In this document: positions 25,748 to 32,449 of the stretch, one piece after another
Layout: every line of letters begins with the position of its first letter
How positions within the stretch are numbered: position 1 is the stretch's first letter
Assembly: GCF_027925155.1 (NCBI RefSeq)
Contig: NZ_BSDY01000023.1
Span: 1-42,964, forward strand
Reading direction: 5' to 3'
Length of the DNA stretch: 42,964 bases
From: Propionigenium maris DSM 9537
GTDB lineage: Bacteria; Fusobacteriota; Fusobacteriia; Fusobacteriales; Fusobacteriaceae
Notes under the pieces: model-generated
Told to the model about the DNA's origin: nothing
Databases searched by the model: none
Seen by the model: only the letters and a program-made list of their open reading frames with translations
Position numbers and translations under genes: made by a program

Positions 25748-27058
25748 CTATGCTGCTAATACTGTTTTAGTAAAGTATCTAGTCTCATCCATTGTGTGAT
25801 CCCACATCTTCATGACCTTATCTTCTCCCTGTTCAGAGGCTTTTTCGTCCCATGCATAAAGCTCAACCTCTTCACACCAGCTCTCGCAATTCTCTTTGAC
25901 TATAAGCAATCTTCTTTCTGCCAGGGCTTCATACGTCTCCTGTATACCTTCCAATACATTGTTGTCTGCATCGATTACATAGAAGCCCCCTTCTTCAAGC
26001 TCAGGTTTTATAGGGGCTGATGGATCGACCACAATCCCTTCTGCTTCCCAAGGCTCCAGGCCATAGTGTTCCATCATCTTTATGATCTCTTTAACGTATT
26101 GAGCTGCTGACTTCTTCTTGCCGGCTTTCTTAGCGTTATAGTAGTACTGGTCGATTCTGTATGCTTTGTCATCCCCTCGCTTTTTCACCCATAGCCCACA
26201 ACTGAAAGCATTTGAGTTACCGTAGTCGAGGGATAGATATACATCTAGAGCCCCTTGCGGTACTTGATCTGAAGTGATGTAGTTTGCCTCAGTTACGCAG
26301 TCATAAACCAGCCCCTCAGCTGCTACCCATTCCCCTTCGATCATCCTCCGATAGAAAACCCCAGAGTACATAGTTTTAGCTAGGCTGATCTGTTTCTCGG
26401 TTAAACTACCATTGTCTTCTAGCTTGAAATGGATAGGAAATAGTAGCTTTTTAGCTGCTCCAGCTATATATTCTTTATGGAACCAATGCTTTTTAGACCC
26501 CTCTGGGTTCCCTGTAAGGAACACCTTTCCATCAATACCATAGGAAACCGTTCTAGCCATAGCCTGCCGAATGTACTGCCTGTCACACTTGGGAGCCTCA
26601 TCTATCAGGATAGTGTAGTAGGTTCTACCCTGGACCTTGCTCTCTGATCTGACAGTATCTCCTCCCTTGATCTCGTAGTAGTTTCTTACACCTGCCCTGA
26701 GCCCCAGCTTTCTGGTGATTCTCGTGGACCTAGGCAGATAAACCTCTACCTCGTTACCACTTCTTTTACAGGAAAACCCTATAGACCTAAGAAGGTCCAA
26801 GGAAGGAGTAACATAGTTACCATCGATGGCTTCTTTAGATACTCCTCCCCAGAGGTTAAGTGTATTCTCTCCTGTCTGGTTAACATAAAGTATCTGTCCA
26901 AGGGCAAGAGAGAAAGTTTTAGAACTTCTTACAGCTCCATGTGCAACTACTCCCTTAAACTTTTTCCTAAAGTGCTCCGAGGAGTACATCAAGACAAGGT
27001 TTTTTGATTTTTTCTTGAATTTCTTAAAGTTAAATCTAAAATCAACACGCCTTATCAA
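25748..27058 (-). CDS. terL: Terminase large subunit (PBSX type)
   Basis: A protein of 436 residues. The ATPase has an adapted Walker A (GAVRSSKT, residues 41-48) and Walker B with catalytic glutamate (ILIDEAP, 150-156). The C-terminal RNase H-like nuclease shows LSLDYG (D278), VVDPSAP (D345) and a DHTMDETRY segment near the end. It cuts and pumps DNA into proheads, with headful packaging usual for this group. The start is TTG at 27058, which has GAGGAGGT six bases upstream, and no ATG fits. It is separated from its small subunit by four genes, one of them a recombinase. Confidence 0.93.
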   Translation of the reverse strand: MIRRVDFRFNFKKFKKKSKNLVLMYSSEHFRKKFKGVVAHGAVRSSKTFSLALGQILYVNQTGENTLNLWGGVSKEAIDGNYVTPSLDLLRSIGFSCKRSGNEVEVYLPRSTRITRKLGLRAGVRNYYEIKGGDTVRSESKVQGRTYYTILIDEAPKCDRQYIRQAMARTVSYGIDGKVFLTGNPEGSKKHWFHKEYIAGAAKKLLFPIHFKLEDNGSLTEKQISLAKTMYSGVFYRRMIEGEWVAAEGLVYDCVTEANYITSDQVPQGALDVYLSLDYGNSNAFSCGLWVKKRGDDKAYRIDQYYYNAKKAGKKKSAAQYVKEIIKMMEHYGLEPWEAEGIVVDPSAPIKPELEEGGFYVIDADNNVLEGIQETYEALAERRLLIVKENCESWCEEVELYAWDEKASEQGEDKVMKMWDHTMDETRYFTKTVLAA

Positions 27059-27152
27059 AATTTGACCTCCTCAGACTGATTTTAAGGGCTTCCAAATGAA
27101 GTCCCCCTATGTTTGTACCTGTAAAATTTTTATAAAAAATAAGTGATAATAA

Positions 27153-27182
27153 AAAACCGCCTATCTTTAATCGATAAGCGGT
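27153..27182 (-). terminator. Terminator after the serine recombinase gene
   Basis: On the - strand, ACCGCTTATC and GATAGGCGGT form a stem with one mismatch and are followed by TTTTTTATT. It ends recombinase transcription, so the late operon starting with the terminase gene needs either its own promoter in 27059-27150 or antitermination. Confidence 0.78.
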
Positions 27183-27190
27183 ACTAAAAA

Positions 27191-27877
27191 TTATTTATTC
27201 ATTTCTTTTACATATTTATAATACGTATTTCTTGAGAGTCTTAAAATCTCAATGACTTCTTTATCCTTCATAACCCCATCAAACTTTTTAGACATCTTTC
27301 TTATTTTCTCTTTCATTTCAATTGACTTCTTTGTTTCAAAGGTTCTACCTTTCTCAGTTCCTATCCTTGAGCCGTTAGCCTTTGCCTTTCTCATTCCTTC
27401 TGAAATTCTATTTTGAAGATCCTTAACTTCTTTCTCTGATTGATTAAAAACTATTTCAATCTGTTCCTCAACTTGAATAAGAAGAATATCTTTTATAAAC
27501 TCCTCTGTTCTTTTTAAAAGTTTATTACCATCATTTTCAAGCTTAAAGCTATGAGCTTTCATTATTGCTCTTTTTATCACTTCTGTATTAATATGAGGTT
27601 CTTTTAAAAATATCAAGTCGATATTATTTTCCATAAGACTTTTATAAAGTCCAACTCCTTCACTTGAATTTCTACTCATTCTTGATATAGAGTCAAAAAC
27701 TATTTTATCTCCCTCTCTAGCCTCTTTTATTAATTTTGAGAACTCTGGCCTATCTGTTGTAGTTCCTGTAAATTTTTCTTTAAAGATGTGAGCCTCTGGG
27801 TATTTATCAAAAATATTATCTATCTGTCTTCCGAGTCTTTGATTTTCTGTTGAAACCCTCGCATAACCAAAAATCAT
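27191..27877 (-). CDS. Serine recombinase, resolvase/invertase family
   Basis: A protein of 228 residues, slightly longer than Tn3-type resolvases (about 185). The N-terminal catalytic domain has YARVSTENQ with nucleophile S9, TTTDRPEF and the arginine-rich FDSISRMSRN (R66, R69). A long E helix (about 105-150) and a C-terminal helix-turn-helix (KEVIEILRLSRNTYYKYVKEM) complete it. Likely roles are plasmid multimer resolution or inversion. It is AT-rich, has its own terminator, and lies between small and large terminase genes, an unusual place suggesting insertion. The start is ATG with GGGGGGAGG upstream. Confidence 0.92.
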   Translation of the reverse strand: MIFGYARVSTENQRLGRQIDNIFDKYPEAHIFKEKFTGTTTDRPEFSKLIKEAREGDKIVFDSISRMSRNSSEGVGLYKSLMENNIDLIFLKEPHINTEVIKRAIMKAHSFKLENDGNKLLKRTEEFIKDILLIQVEEQIEIVFNQSEKEVKDLQNRISEGMRKAKANGSRIGTEKGRTFETKKSIEMKEKIRKMSKKFDGVMKDKEVIEILRLSRNTYYKYVKEMNK

Positions 27878-27915
27878 ATTCCTCCCCCCTTTTTTTTGTA
27901 TCTAATGTAACTAAA

Positions 27916-28000
27916 GTAACTTTCACTACTTTAATTATATAGTAAACAAGAGCTAAAGTAAATAATTTTTGATACATTTTTAATGAACTTACTTTTAATA
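27916..28000. other. Candidate res-like site upstream of the serine recombinase
   Basis: Two inverted arrangements of the same half-site occur back to back: AAAGTA-N8-TACTTT and AAAGTAA-N27-TTACTTT. Resolvase res sites consist of several subsites with matching inverted arms and different spacing, next to the recombinase gene, as here. The region 27878-28104 contains no gene. The assignment is an inference from pattern and position. Confidence 0.4.
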
Positions 28001-28104
28001 CTGTTTATCGATTAAAAATATTCAGTTTCCAATGTCCTATTGTACAAATTACAATTTTGCACAAAGAGTAGATCTTTTTTTAAAAATCCACCCCTCTTGC
28101 AAAA

Positions 28105-28281
28105 TTATGTTGCATCACCAATCTTTTTCTTATATGGAATCTTTTTGAGGATCTCCCTCCATTCTCCAAGTGTCATATTCTGTCCACAGTCTCCGCTGCA
28201 TAGATGTAACGGGATCCCTTTCTGACAAGATGGCTCGTGATGAGCCAGTTTTCTATAATGTATACATTCCCATAGCTTCAT
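28105..28281 (-). CDS. Small cysteine-containing protein, possible zinc binder
   Basis: A protein of 58 residues starting at ATG 28281, which overlaps the stop of the preceding gene (TAATG), so it is translationally coupled. Cysteines at positions 6, 19, 28 and 32 and several histidines (HYRKLAHHEP) could form a zinc site. The C-terminus is basic and helical (WREILKKIPYKKKIG). The function is unknown. Confidence 0.65.
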   Translation of the reverse strand: MKLWECIHYRKLAHHEPSCQKGIPLHLCSGDCGQNMTLGEWREILKKIPYKKKIGDAT

Positions 28282-28505
28282 TACATATCAACCTCCTTGT
28301 GGTAAGGACAGGTCTCTGAACATGTGTGATCTTGTATCAAAGCACACTGGAAACACTTTGCCTCTGGCCCCACATACTGCAGACAAGTTTGATAACCATT
28401 CATTGAATATCCCACTCTTTCAAGTTCAGCTGCATCATAATTGTCATAATGCCTTGGCTCAAGGTCTTTCTTTCCGGTTGGATCTGCTATAGTTAATTTC
28501 CACAT
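28281..28505 (-). CDS. Small cysteine-rich protein
   Basis: A protein of 74 residues with cysteines at 41, 51, 54, 62 and 66 (pattern CFQC followed by CSETC) suggesting a zinc-binding fold in the second half. The N-terminal half is polar (WKLTIADPTGKKDLEPRHYD). It is coupled to the next gene by a TAATG overlap. The function is unknown. It is one of three small genes between the terminase small subunit and the recombinase. Confidence 0.65.
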   Translation of the reverse strand: MWKLTIADPTGKKDLEPRHYDNYDAAELERVGYSMNGYQTCLQYVGPEAKCFQCALIQDHTCSETCPYHKEVDM

Positions 28506-28506
28506 A

Positions 28507-28596
28507 TTAAACCTCGCTTGGCTCTATTGGCCGATAGTCTCTGATATAATCACACCAAATATACATTATCCCTTTCACTTCAATGCAATAATCCAT
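28507..28596 (-). CDS. 29-residue protein in terminase-proximal operon
   Basis: ATG at 28596 lies seven bases after GGGAG and encodes 29 residues (starts MDYCIEVKGIMYIWCDY). It ends two bases before the next gene. It contains two cysteines and many aromatic residues. It is too short for family assignment, and the support is the ribosome binding site and tight packing. Confidence 0.5.
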   Translation of the reverse strand: MDYCIEVKGIMYIWCDYIRDYRPIEPSEV

Positions 28597-28612
28597 AATC
28601 ATCTCCCTTGAG

Positions 28613-29272
28613 TTACTCCTGTGAAAACATATCTTCCCCATCGTGGAAAAGTGAATTGAAGAAATCCTCTTGATTCTCCTCTATCTGCTTTTGCTTCTCC
28701 TCAGTTTCTAAAGCATCTCCTAATGACTCTTTTTTCTTAACTTCAAGAGCTTCTCTATCAAGAGTAAGCTTTTGATAATCCACATATTTTTTATGTTCAA
28801 GCTCTTCCTTCTTCAGTTTCAATAATTCTCTGTCCTTTAGAGGTAGGACTCCTCTTAATTCTCTTCTCTTATTTCCAATCATCATTGCAGTTTCTGCTAA
28901 GGACTTGATGGTTCCGTCCATTTTTACTTTTAGGCCAATTTTAGTTTCCTCAGCTCCTCCTGATATTTCTGTAACCATCTGGATGATATCTGCAAAAGGG
29001 ACATCCTTATCGATTTCAACCTGAATTTTTTCCAGGGAGCCATCTTCTTTCCTAATGAGGTCCAGCACCTTCGAGGTCGATTCTTCTGCAAACAACTCTT
29101 CAGCTGCTCTCTGGATTATCTCTCTTCTTTTTTTAAACTTTATCCAGCCTTCCTTCTTGGATCTGGTGGCTATAGCATTCTTGGTGTACCCATGTTTGTC
29201 AGATAACTTCTGGTAGGAGGTTAATGTGGTTTCATATTCTTTTCTTATAATTTTCCAGATATCTGTACTCAA
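28613..29272 (-). CDS. terS: Terminase small subunit
   Basis: A protein of 219 residues from TTG 29272, which has GGAGGGG six bases upstream. Another TTG at 29296 and an ATG at 29287 lack good sites. The N-terminal helix-turn-helix (EYETTLTSYQKLSDKHGYTKNAIATRSKKEGW) fits DNA recognition by small terminase subunits of the PBSX/phBC6A51 type. A central helical oligomerisation region and an acidic C-terminal tail follow. It binds the packaging site and feeds DNA to the large subunit, encoded about 1.5 kb downstream. Confidence 0.75.
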   Translation of the reverse strand: MSTDIWKIIRKEYETTLTSYQKLSDKHGYTKNAIATRSKKEGWIKFKKRREIIQRAAEELFAEESTSKVLDLIRKEDGSLEKIQVEIDKDVPFADIIQMVTEISGGAEETKIGLKVKMDGTIKSLAETAMMIGNKRRELRGVLPLKDRELLKLKKEELEHKKYVDYQKLTLDREALEVKKKESLGDALETEEKQKQIEENQEDFFNSLFHDGEDMFSQE

Positions 29273-29450
29273 CTTAATCCCCTCCATTTCATCCAAGTAA
29301 TATCCAAGTTTTTTGTTACAACTTCCTACTTATAGTAAGGGAGTGGGGGTATCGTTTTTTATTCATGAATCCTCTATATTCCCTTATATTGCTTAGATAG
29401 TTGTATTTTTGAGCGTCGACTATAATAGAATTTTTAGGCGACAAATAAAT

Positions 29451-30596
29451 TTAGATGTTTTCAATGAAATTTTTTAAACATCTAAAGGCATCTAAGCTTT
29501 TATTCTCTGAATTTTTAATCTCTTCATAGTTTGCTTTTAAACTTTTTTTCCTCTTGTATCTAAGCTTTCTGTCCCCTCCAATATGATCCACTACACCATA
29601 AAGCTGATCTAACCCCCACACCTGAGACTGGTAGTCCTTGAGGAACCTCACAATAAAGCCCCTATCAGACTTTTTTTTATACCTCTTGAACTTAAGTGCC
29701 AAGCTTTTTACCTTCTTGGAGTTGATCTCTACTACCCTCTCTTCTGTAAGTCCTGCTTCCTTTATAGTAGATGTAAACACTTTATCTAGTACTTCCTCGG
29801 GGTTCTCTAGGAAGCTACTTAGTTTAACCCCTTCTTCTCCAAGAATATTTTTAAGGGATTCGGGACCTCTTTTGGCCTCTAACCTAAAAAAGATCATATA
29901 GTCTGCTGCTAGCTTACGGAGCTCCTTCATTGATGGAAGCTTCCTGTTTCTCTTCTTCAGCTCCTTTTTCAGAATCTCCAGGTGCTTATCGTACCCGGTT
30001 ATCCCCTTCTCCCTGGTTCCTATCTCAAACCCATTTGGTTTCAGGGACTGCTTGTGTAAGCTACTCTTAGTCCTAAAGTGTCCCTTAGATATATCGTCGG
30101 TGATGATTCTTACAGTATCTTGATTGATATCCTTAGGATCTAGGATTAGTATCTCGTTAGCTTCCAGGTGAGAAAGTTCTACATGATCGGGATCTATCGT
30201 ATATCCTAGCTCCTCTATCTCTTGAAAAGCTCTTTTGAATACTTTATTGATAAGGTCCCTGCTCCTTACATTCCTGATATTGTTTCCATATAAAACCTTA
30301 GCTGGATTGATCTCTAGAAAACACCAGTGGGTTCTGCCGGTAATCCCTGAGTAGAGCTTCGTAAAGTTGTCCCCACGGATATTAACCTTCCAGTTTCTTG
30401 ACTCAAGCCCATGGATGCCCTTTTCAAGCACCTTCAACCTGATCTTGTCGGCTCCAATCTTTTGAAGCTCTCTATGGTTCTCAGGTATCTTAAGTTTCTT
30501 CTCTTCTGTATATTTCAACTGAGAAAAGCAGGCTCTATACACCTTTTCATAGCACTCCAGCCAGAGTTTTTGGAAATCTACGTCTTGGTAATCCAC
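29451..30596 (-). CDS. Putative phage/plasmid replication protein (gene II/X-like)
   Basis: A protein of 381 residues starting with GTG at 30596. Several patterns resemble rolling-circle replication proteins of the phage gene II/X type. They are FLEINPAKVLYGNNI (about residue 95), a following helix and IDPDHVELSHLEAN, then GITGYDKHLEILKKEL (like the YDK motif of that group) and MIFFRLEAKRGPESLKNILG (like the LRIE motif). The C-terminal 100 residues are very basic. No classical HUH motif is obvious. If correct, it would be a third replication initiator in this genome. It is also possible that it is a DNA-binding protein of another function. It lies downstream of the Com-like gene. Confidence 0.5.
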   Translation of the reverse strand: MDYQDVDFQKLWLECYEKVYRACFSQLKYTEEKKLKIPENHRELQKIGADKIRLKVLEKGIHGLESRNWKVNIRGDNFTKLYSGITGRTHWCFLEINPAKVLYGNNIRNVRSRDLINKVFKRAFQEIEELGYTIDPDHVELSHLEANEILILDPKDINQDTVRIITDDISKGHFRTKSSLHKQSLKPNGFEIGTREKGITGYDKHLEILKKELKKRNRKLPSMKELRKLAADYMIFFRLEAKRGPESLKNILGEEGVKLSSFLENPEEVLDKVFTSTIKEAGLTEERVVEINSKKVKSLALKFKRYKKKSDRGFIVRFLKDYQSQVWGLDQLYGVVDHIGGDRKLRYKRKKSLKANYEEIKNSENKSLDAFRCLKNFIENI

Positions 30597-30611
30597 ATAC
30601 TTTTCTTCACC

Positions 30612-30670
30612 TCCAAAAAATAAAAAGCCCCAGGCTTGGATCGCTCCTTGCCGGGACTTCGTGAGTCTCT
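30612..30670 (-). other. Structured leader / terminator-like RNA
   Basis: On the - strand, CCCGGC pairs with GCCTGGG, and AAGCC/GGCTT is followed by TTTTTATTTTTT. This is a terminator-like structure, just before the ribosome binding site of the 381-residue protein. An upstream stretch GACTCACGAAGTC can form another hairpin. It could be an attenuator for the downstream gene or the target of the Com-like protein encoded immediately upstream. Confidence 0.55.
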
Positions 30671-30676
30671 AATTTT

Positions 30677-30832
30677 TTATTTAATTTTTCCTTTTTTTAC
30701 ATTCTTGCACTTAAGGCATTTTATTTCATAATCATTAATAGATATGGAAACCTTTGTTTCTCCATCTATTTCCAACCTTTCACCACTAATTTTTGCAAGA
30801 AGCTTCCCACAACTGCACCTAACCTCTTTCAC
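30677..30832 (-). CDS. Com-like zinc-finger translational regulator
   Basis: A protein of 51 residues starting with GTG at 30832, overlapping the end of the MazG-like gene by 14 bases. The pattern CSCGKLLAK at the N-terminus (C6, C8) and EIKCLKCKN near the C-terminus (C39, C42) is that of the Mu Com protein, a zinc-binding regulator that opens the mom mRNA for translation. No mom-like gene follows. Instead a structured leader and the 381-residue protein gene do, so Com may control that gene. The middle insert is longer than in Mu Com. Confidence 0.7.
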   Translation of the reverse strand: MKEVRCSCGKLLAKISGERLEIDGETKVSISINDYEIKCLKCKNVKKGKIK

Positions 30833-31121
30833 TTAACCCATTCCTCCTTTTCGCCACTGCATATCTACTCGTAACGCTCCCGTCATTCTCTAAGAGAGCC
30901 TCATTGACATCTATTCCATGTTTTTCCGCAAGTATATCTAAGAATCCTTTTAAGGCTCTCATTACGTCTATTGCTTCTTGAGTAACCCTTTCTTCGCACT
31001 CACACTGCAATGCATAATCCAGCTCCTCAACCTCTTCAATAATCTTTTCAAATTGTTCGTGGAGGGCCAATGTCCCTACTACTTCTAGAGATTGAAAGAT
31101 TTCATCTAGTCTCTTTTTAAT
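30819..31121 (-). CDS. MazG-like nucleotide pyrophosphohydrolase, probable ATT start
   Basis: The EEVEELDYAL and EAIDVMRALKGFLD motifs are those of the MazG/dUTPase-like all-alpha NTP pyrophosphohydrolases (EExxE and ExxD metal ligands). A TTG at 31070 would give 83 residues but has a poor ribosome binding site. The frame is open further upstream to ATT at 31121, which has a perfect AGGAGG six bases before it and would add a helix (IKKRLDEIFQSLEVV) expected at the start of this fold. AUU starts are rare, and infC is the known example. The product of about 100 residues would cleanse nucleotide pools or reduce (p)ppGpp. Confidence 0.7.
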   Translation of the reverse strand: MKKRLDEIFQSLEVVGTLALHEQFEKIIEEVEELDYALQCECEERVTQEAIDVMRALKGFLDILAEKHGIDVNEALLENDGSVTSRYAVAKRRNGLSERG

Positions 31122-31149
31122 TTTAACCCTCCTTTACCCCATAGGGTTG

Positions 31150-31171
31150 GCCTCCTTATAAAAGGAGGCCT
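31150..31171. other. Strong hairpin before the MazG-like gene
   Basis: GGCCTCCTT and AAGGAGGCC form a nine-base perfect stem with an ATAA loop about 20 bases upstream of the MazG ribosome binding site. The AAGGAGG and CCTCCTT sequences could also pair with the ribosome binding site or anti-ribosome binding site in the message, so a translational switch is possible. Confidence 0.6.
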
Positions 31172-31191
31172 CTTTGTGTGAGATATTAAAT

Positions 31192-31265
31192 CTCGTGTAG
31201 TTGGCCAACGCAAAAGGTTTTGACTATTCGAGCAAAGGCTCTGTCCTTTTAGCCAACTACACGAG
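31192..31265. ncRNA. Long rod-like stem-loop RNA element
   Basis: A 14-base perfect inverted repeat (31192-31205 with 31252-31265, CTCGTGTAGTTGGC) encloses AAAAGG/CCTTTT, then GAC/GTC and finally GAGC/GCTC with an AAAG loop. It forms a rod of 74 bases. It lies between the tRNA-like gene and the MazG-like gene in the - strand transcript. No open frame of note spans it. It may be a processed RNA or a control element. Confidence 0.6.
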
Positions 31266-31309
31266 AGCTAATGCTCCCGCTTATATATATTAAGGAGGTG
31301 TACCTAGGT

Positions 31310-31383
31310 TGCACCAGTCGGGATTCGAACCCGAGCCCACCGCTTACCATCACGGTGCTTCTAACCAACTGAGCTACCAGTGC
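31310..31383 (-). tRNA. tRNA-like gene with abnormal anticodon arm
   Basis: The acceptor GCACTGG pairs with CTGGTGC (two wobble pairs). T8 A9, a D-loop AGTTGGTTAGA, and a T-arm TCGGG-TTCGAAT-CCCGA are all typical. Total length (74 bases with discriminator A) is normal. CCA is not encoded. The D-stem 3' side has GAAGC instead of GAGC, and the best anticodon stem, CACCG/CGGTG, leaves a ten-base loop, so no anticodon can be assigned with confidence. It is either a decaying tRNA or a specialised tRNA-like RNA. Confidence 0.65.
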
Positions 31384-31503
31384 ATACTGTTATCCTATAA
31401 TGACTCTTCCACTTATGACCCCTCTATACATCCCCTCTTGTGGCTGTTTGTAAGTTTCTTTCTTCTTGGCTTTAGCCTTAAATTTTCCCTGACTAAACTC
31501 TTT

Positions 31504-31656
31504 TTAAATATTGTCTATCTCTTTTTTAGACAACTTTGGATACGCCTGGTAAACAAGGTCTAACTCAAAATCCATAAGGCCTTTTCTTAATTCTGTTAAT
31601 GAAAATCTAAATCGATCTTTTATATCGTGAATTAACTCTCCTTTAGCTAGTTGCAT
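31504..31656 (-). CDS. 50-residue protein with in-frame continuation past TAA
   Basis: ATG at 31656 follows GGAGGGAGTAAG and encodes a helical protein starting MQLAKGELIHDIKDRFRFSL and ending KKEIDNI. After TAA (31504-31506) the same frame continues open for another 37 codons with a lysine-rich sequence (GKFKAKAKKKETYKQ) to TAA at 31390-31392, with no start codon of its own. This suggests a longer ancestor of 88 residues with a new stop, stop readthrough, or a sequencing error. The function is unknown. Confidence 0.6.
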   Translation of the reverse strand: MQLAKGELIHDIKDRFRFSLTELRKGLMDFELDLVYQAYPKLSKKEIDNI

Positions 31657-31668
31657 CTTACTCCCTCC

Positions 31669-31848
31669 TTATATTCTGGATAAAGCACTGTAGCAAAACT
31701 CTTTTTCCCCTGTAGTCCTGTCTATGGACTCCCAAAACTTCACACTTCCCTCTATAAGCTTATTACTATTAACTTCAGCGAGAGCTGCATCCAGTTCCTT
31801 TGGATCCTTTTTTCTGATGTTGATCATCTTAATGTTTTTTATCCCCAC
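31669..31848 (-). CDS. Small hypothetical protein
   Basis: A protein of 59 residues starting with GTG at 31848 with GGAGGGGGG upstream. The GTG lies inside the end of the preceding gene (10-base overlap). The sequence is helical and charged, with IRKKDPKELDAALAEVNSNK and a C-terminal FCYSALSRI. No family is recognised. It is one of a chain of small coupled genes between the structured RNA region and the tRNA-like gene. Confidence 0.6.
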   Translation of the reverse strand: MGIKNIKMINIRKKDPKELDAALAEVNSNKLIEGSVKFWESIDRTTGEKEFCYSALSRI

Positions 31849-32051
31849 GCTTCCCCCCTCCTATATTCTTCAATTTGAAGCAACTTTTGGTATGTATCAT
31901 CTGGGCTACCCCTGAAGTATTCCTTCCTATGGACCCTGTCCCTTTCGTTCTTGTAGAGAATATAAACTTCTGATTCTTTCTCAATTGGAACTTTAAGGAC
32001 CTTAGCCATTCCAACAATCATTTCATTTTGAAAAACTCTATTTCCTAACAT
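31839..32051 (-). CDS. Small hypothetical protein
   Basis: A protein of 70 residues from ATG 32051, with GAGGGG seven bases upstream. An ATG at 32066 is possible but has no site. The sequence starts MLGNRVFQNEMIVGMAKVLK and has a charged middle (KNERDRVHRKEYFRG). It looks like a small helical DNA- or protein-binding protein, but no signature is present. It follows the structured non-coding stretch. Confidence 0.6.
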   Translation of the reverse strand: MLGNRVFQNEMIVGMAKVLKVPIEKESEVYILYKNERDRVHRKEYFRGSPDDTYQKLLQIEEYRRGEAWG

Positions 32052-32088
32052 TATCTCACCCCTCATTTTATTATTGATTTTCAGGGGG

Positions 32089-32379
32089 GCTTTAGGGGCG
32101 TTGTGCCCCTAAACCTTTGGTGCTTGGATTGAGATTTAAAAATCTCATAGAACAGCTAAGATGGCAATCTTATTCAGTATTTTGGTGGCCTCTGGCCAGA
32201 AAAATATTGCTGCTCTATGAGAGTCTTAATGACTCTCAAATTATCTAAAGGGAAAGTATTAGTTTTCACCACAGAGGAATCGCACCTCTGGCCTCTTGGA
32301 TGAGACCCGCTAGGTGGTACATCAGGAGGAGAGCTACAAGTATTCATGAAATTAAGAGGCCTTCACCTCCTTAATTTTT
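32089..32379. ncRNA. Highly structured non-coding stretch, candidate ornate RNA
   Basis: The 380-base gap 32067-32449 has no gene but at least seven inverted repeats. They are TTTAGGGGC/GCCCCTAAA, GAGAT/ATCTC, a closing stem CATAGA-CAGC/GCTG-TCTATG enclosing TAAGAT/ATCTTA and a GGCC/GGCC hairpin, GAGAGTC/GACTCTC, CAGAGG/CCTCTG, GGCCTC/GAGACC inside ACCAC/GTGGT, and AAATTAAG-AGG/CCTCC-TTAATTT. The CAGAGG hairpin on the - strand has a T-loop-like TGCGATT. Multi-branched elements next to tRNA genes are typical of large phage RNAs such as GOLLD and ROOL. Identity with either is not shown. The strand is not certain, and - fits the operon. Confidence 0.6.
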
Positions 32380-32449
32380 AAATTCTCTCCTCACTATGCA
32401 TAAACAAAGTTATTAATTATATATTGTTCAATCACCCAATGACCTGATA

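Noticed and set aside
31309..31563. Open frame of 84 codons on the + strand over the tRNA-like gene
   Set aside because: Its start (MHQSGFEPEP...) is the typical false translation across the antisense of a tRNA T-arm, and it has no ribosome binding site.
32240..32345. A second tRNA gene on the - strand near the AGAGG/CCTCT hairpin
   Set aside because: There is a T-arm-like hairpin, but no D-arm or full acceptor pairing can be drawn. I kept it only as part of the structured RNA candidate.
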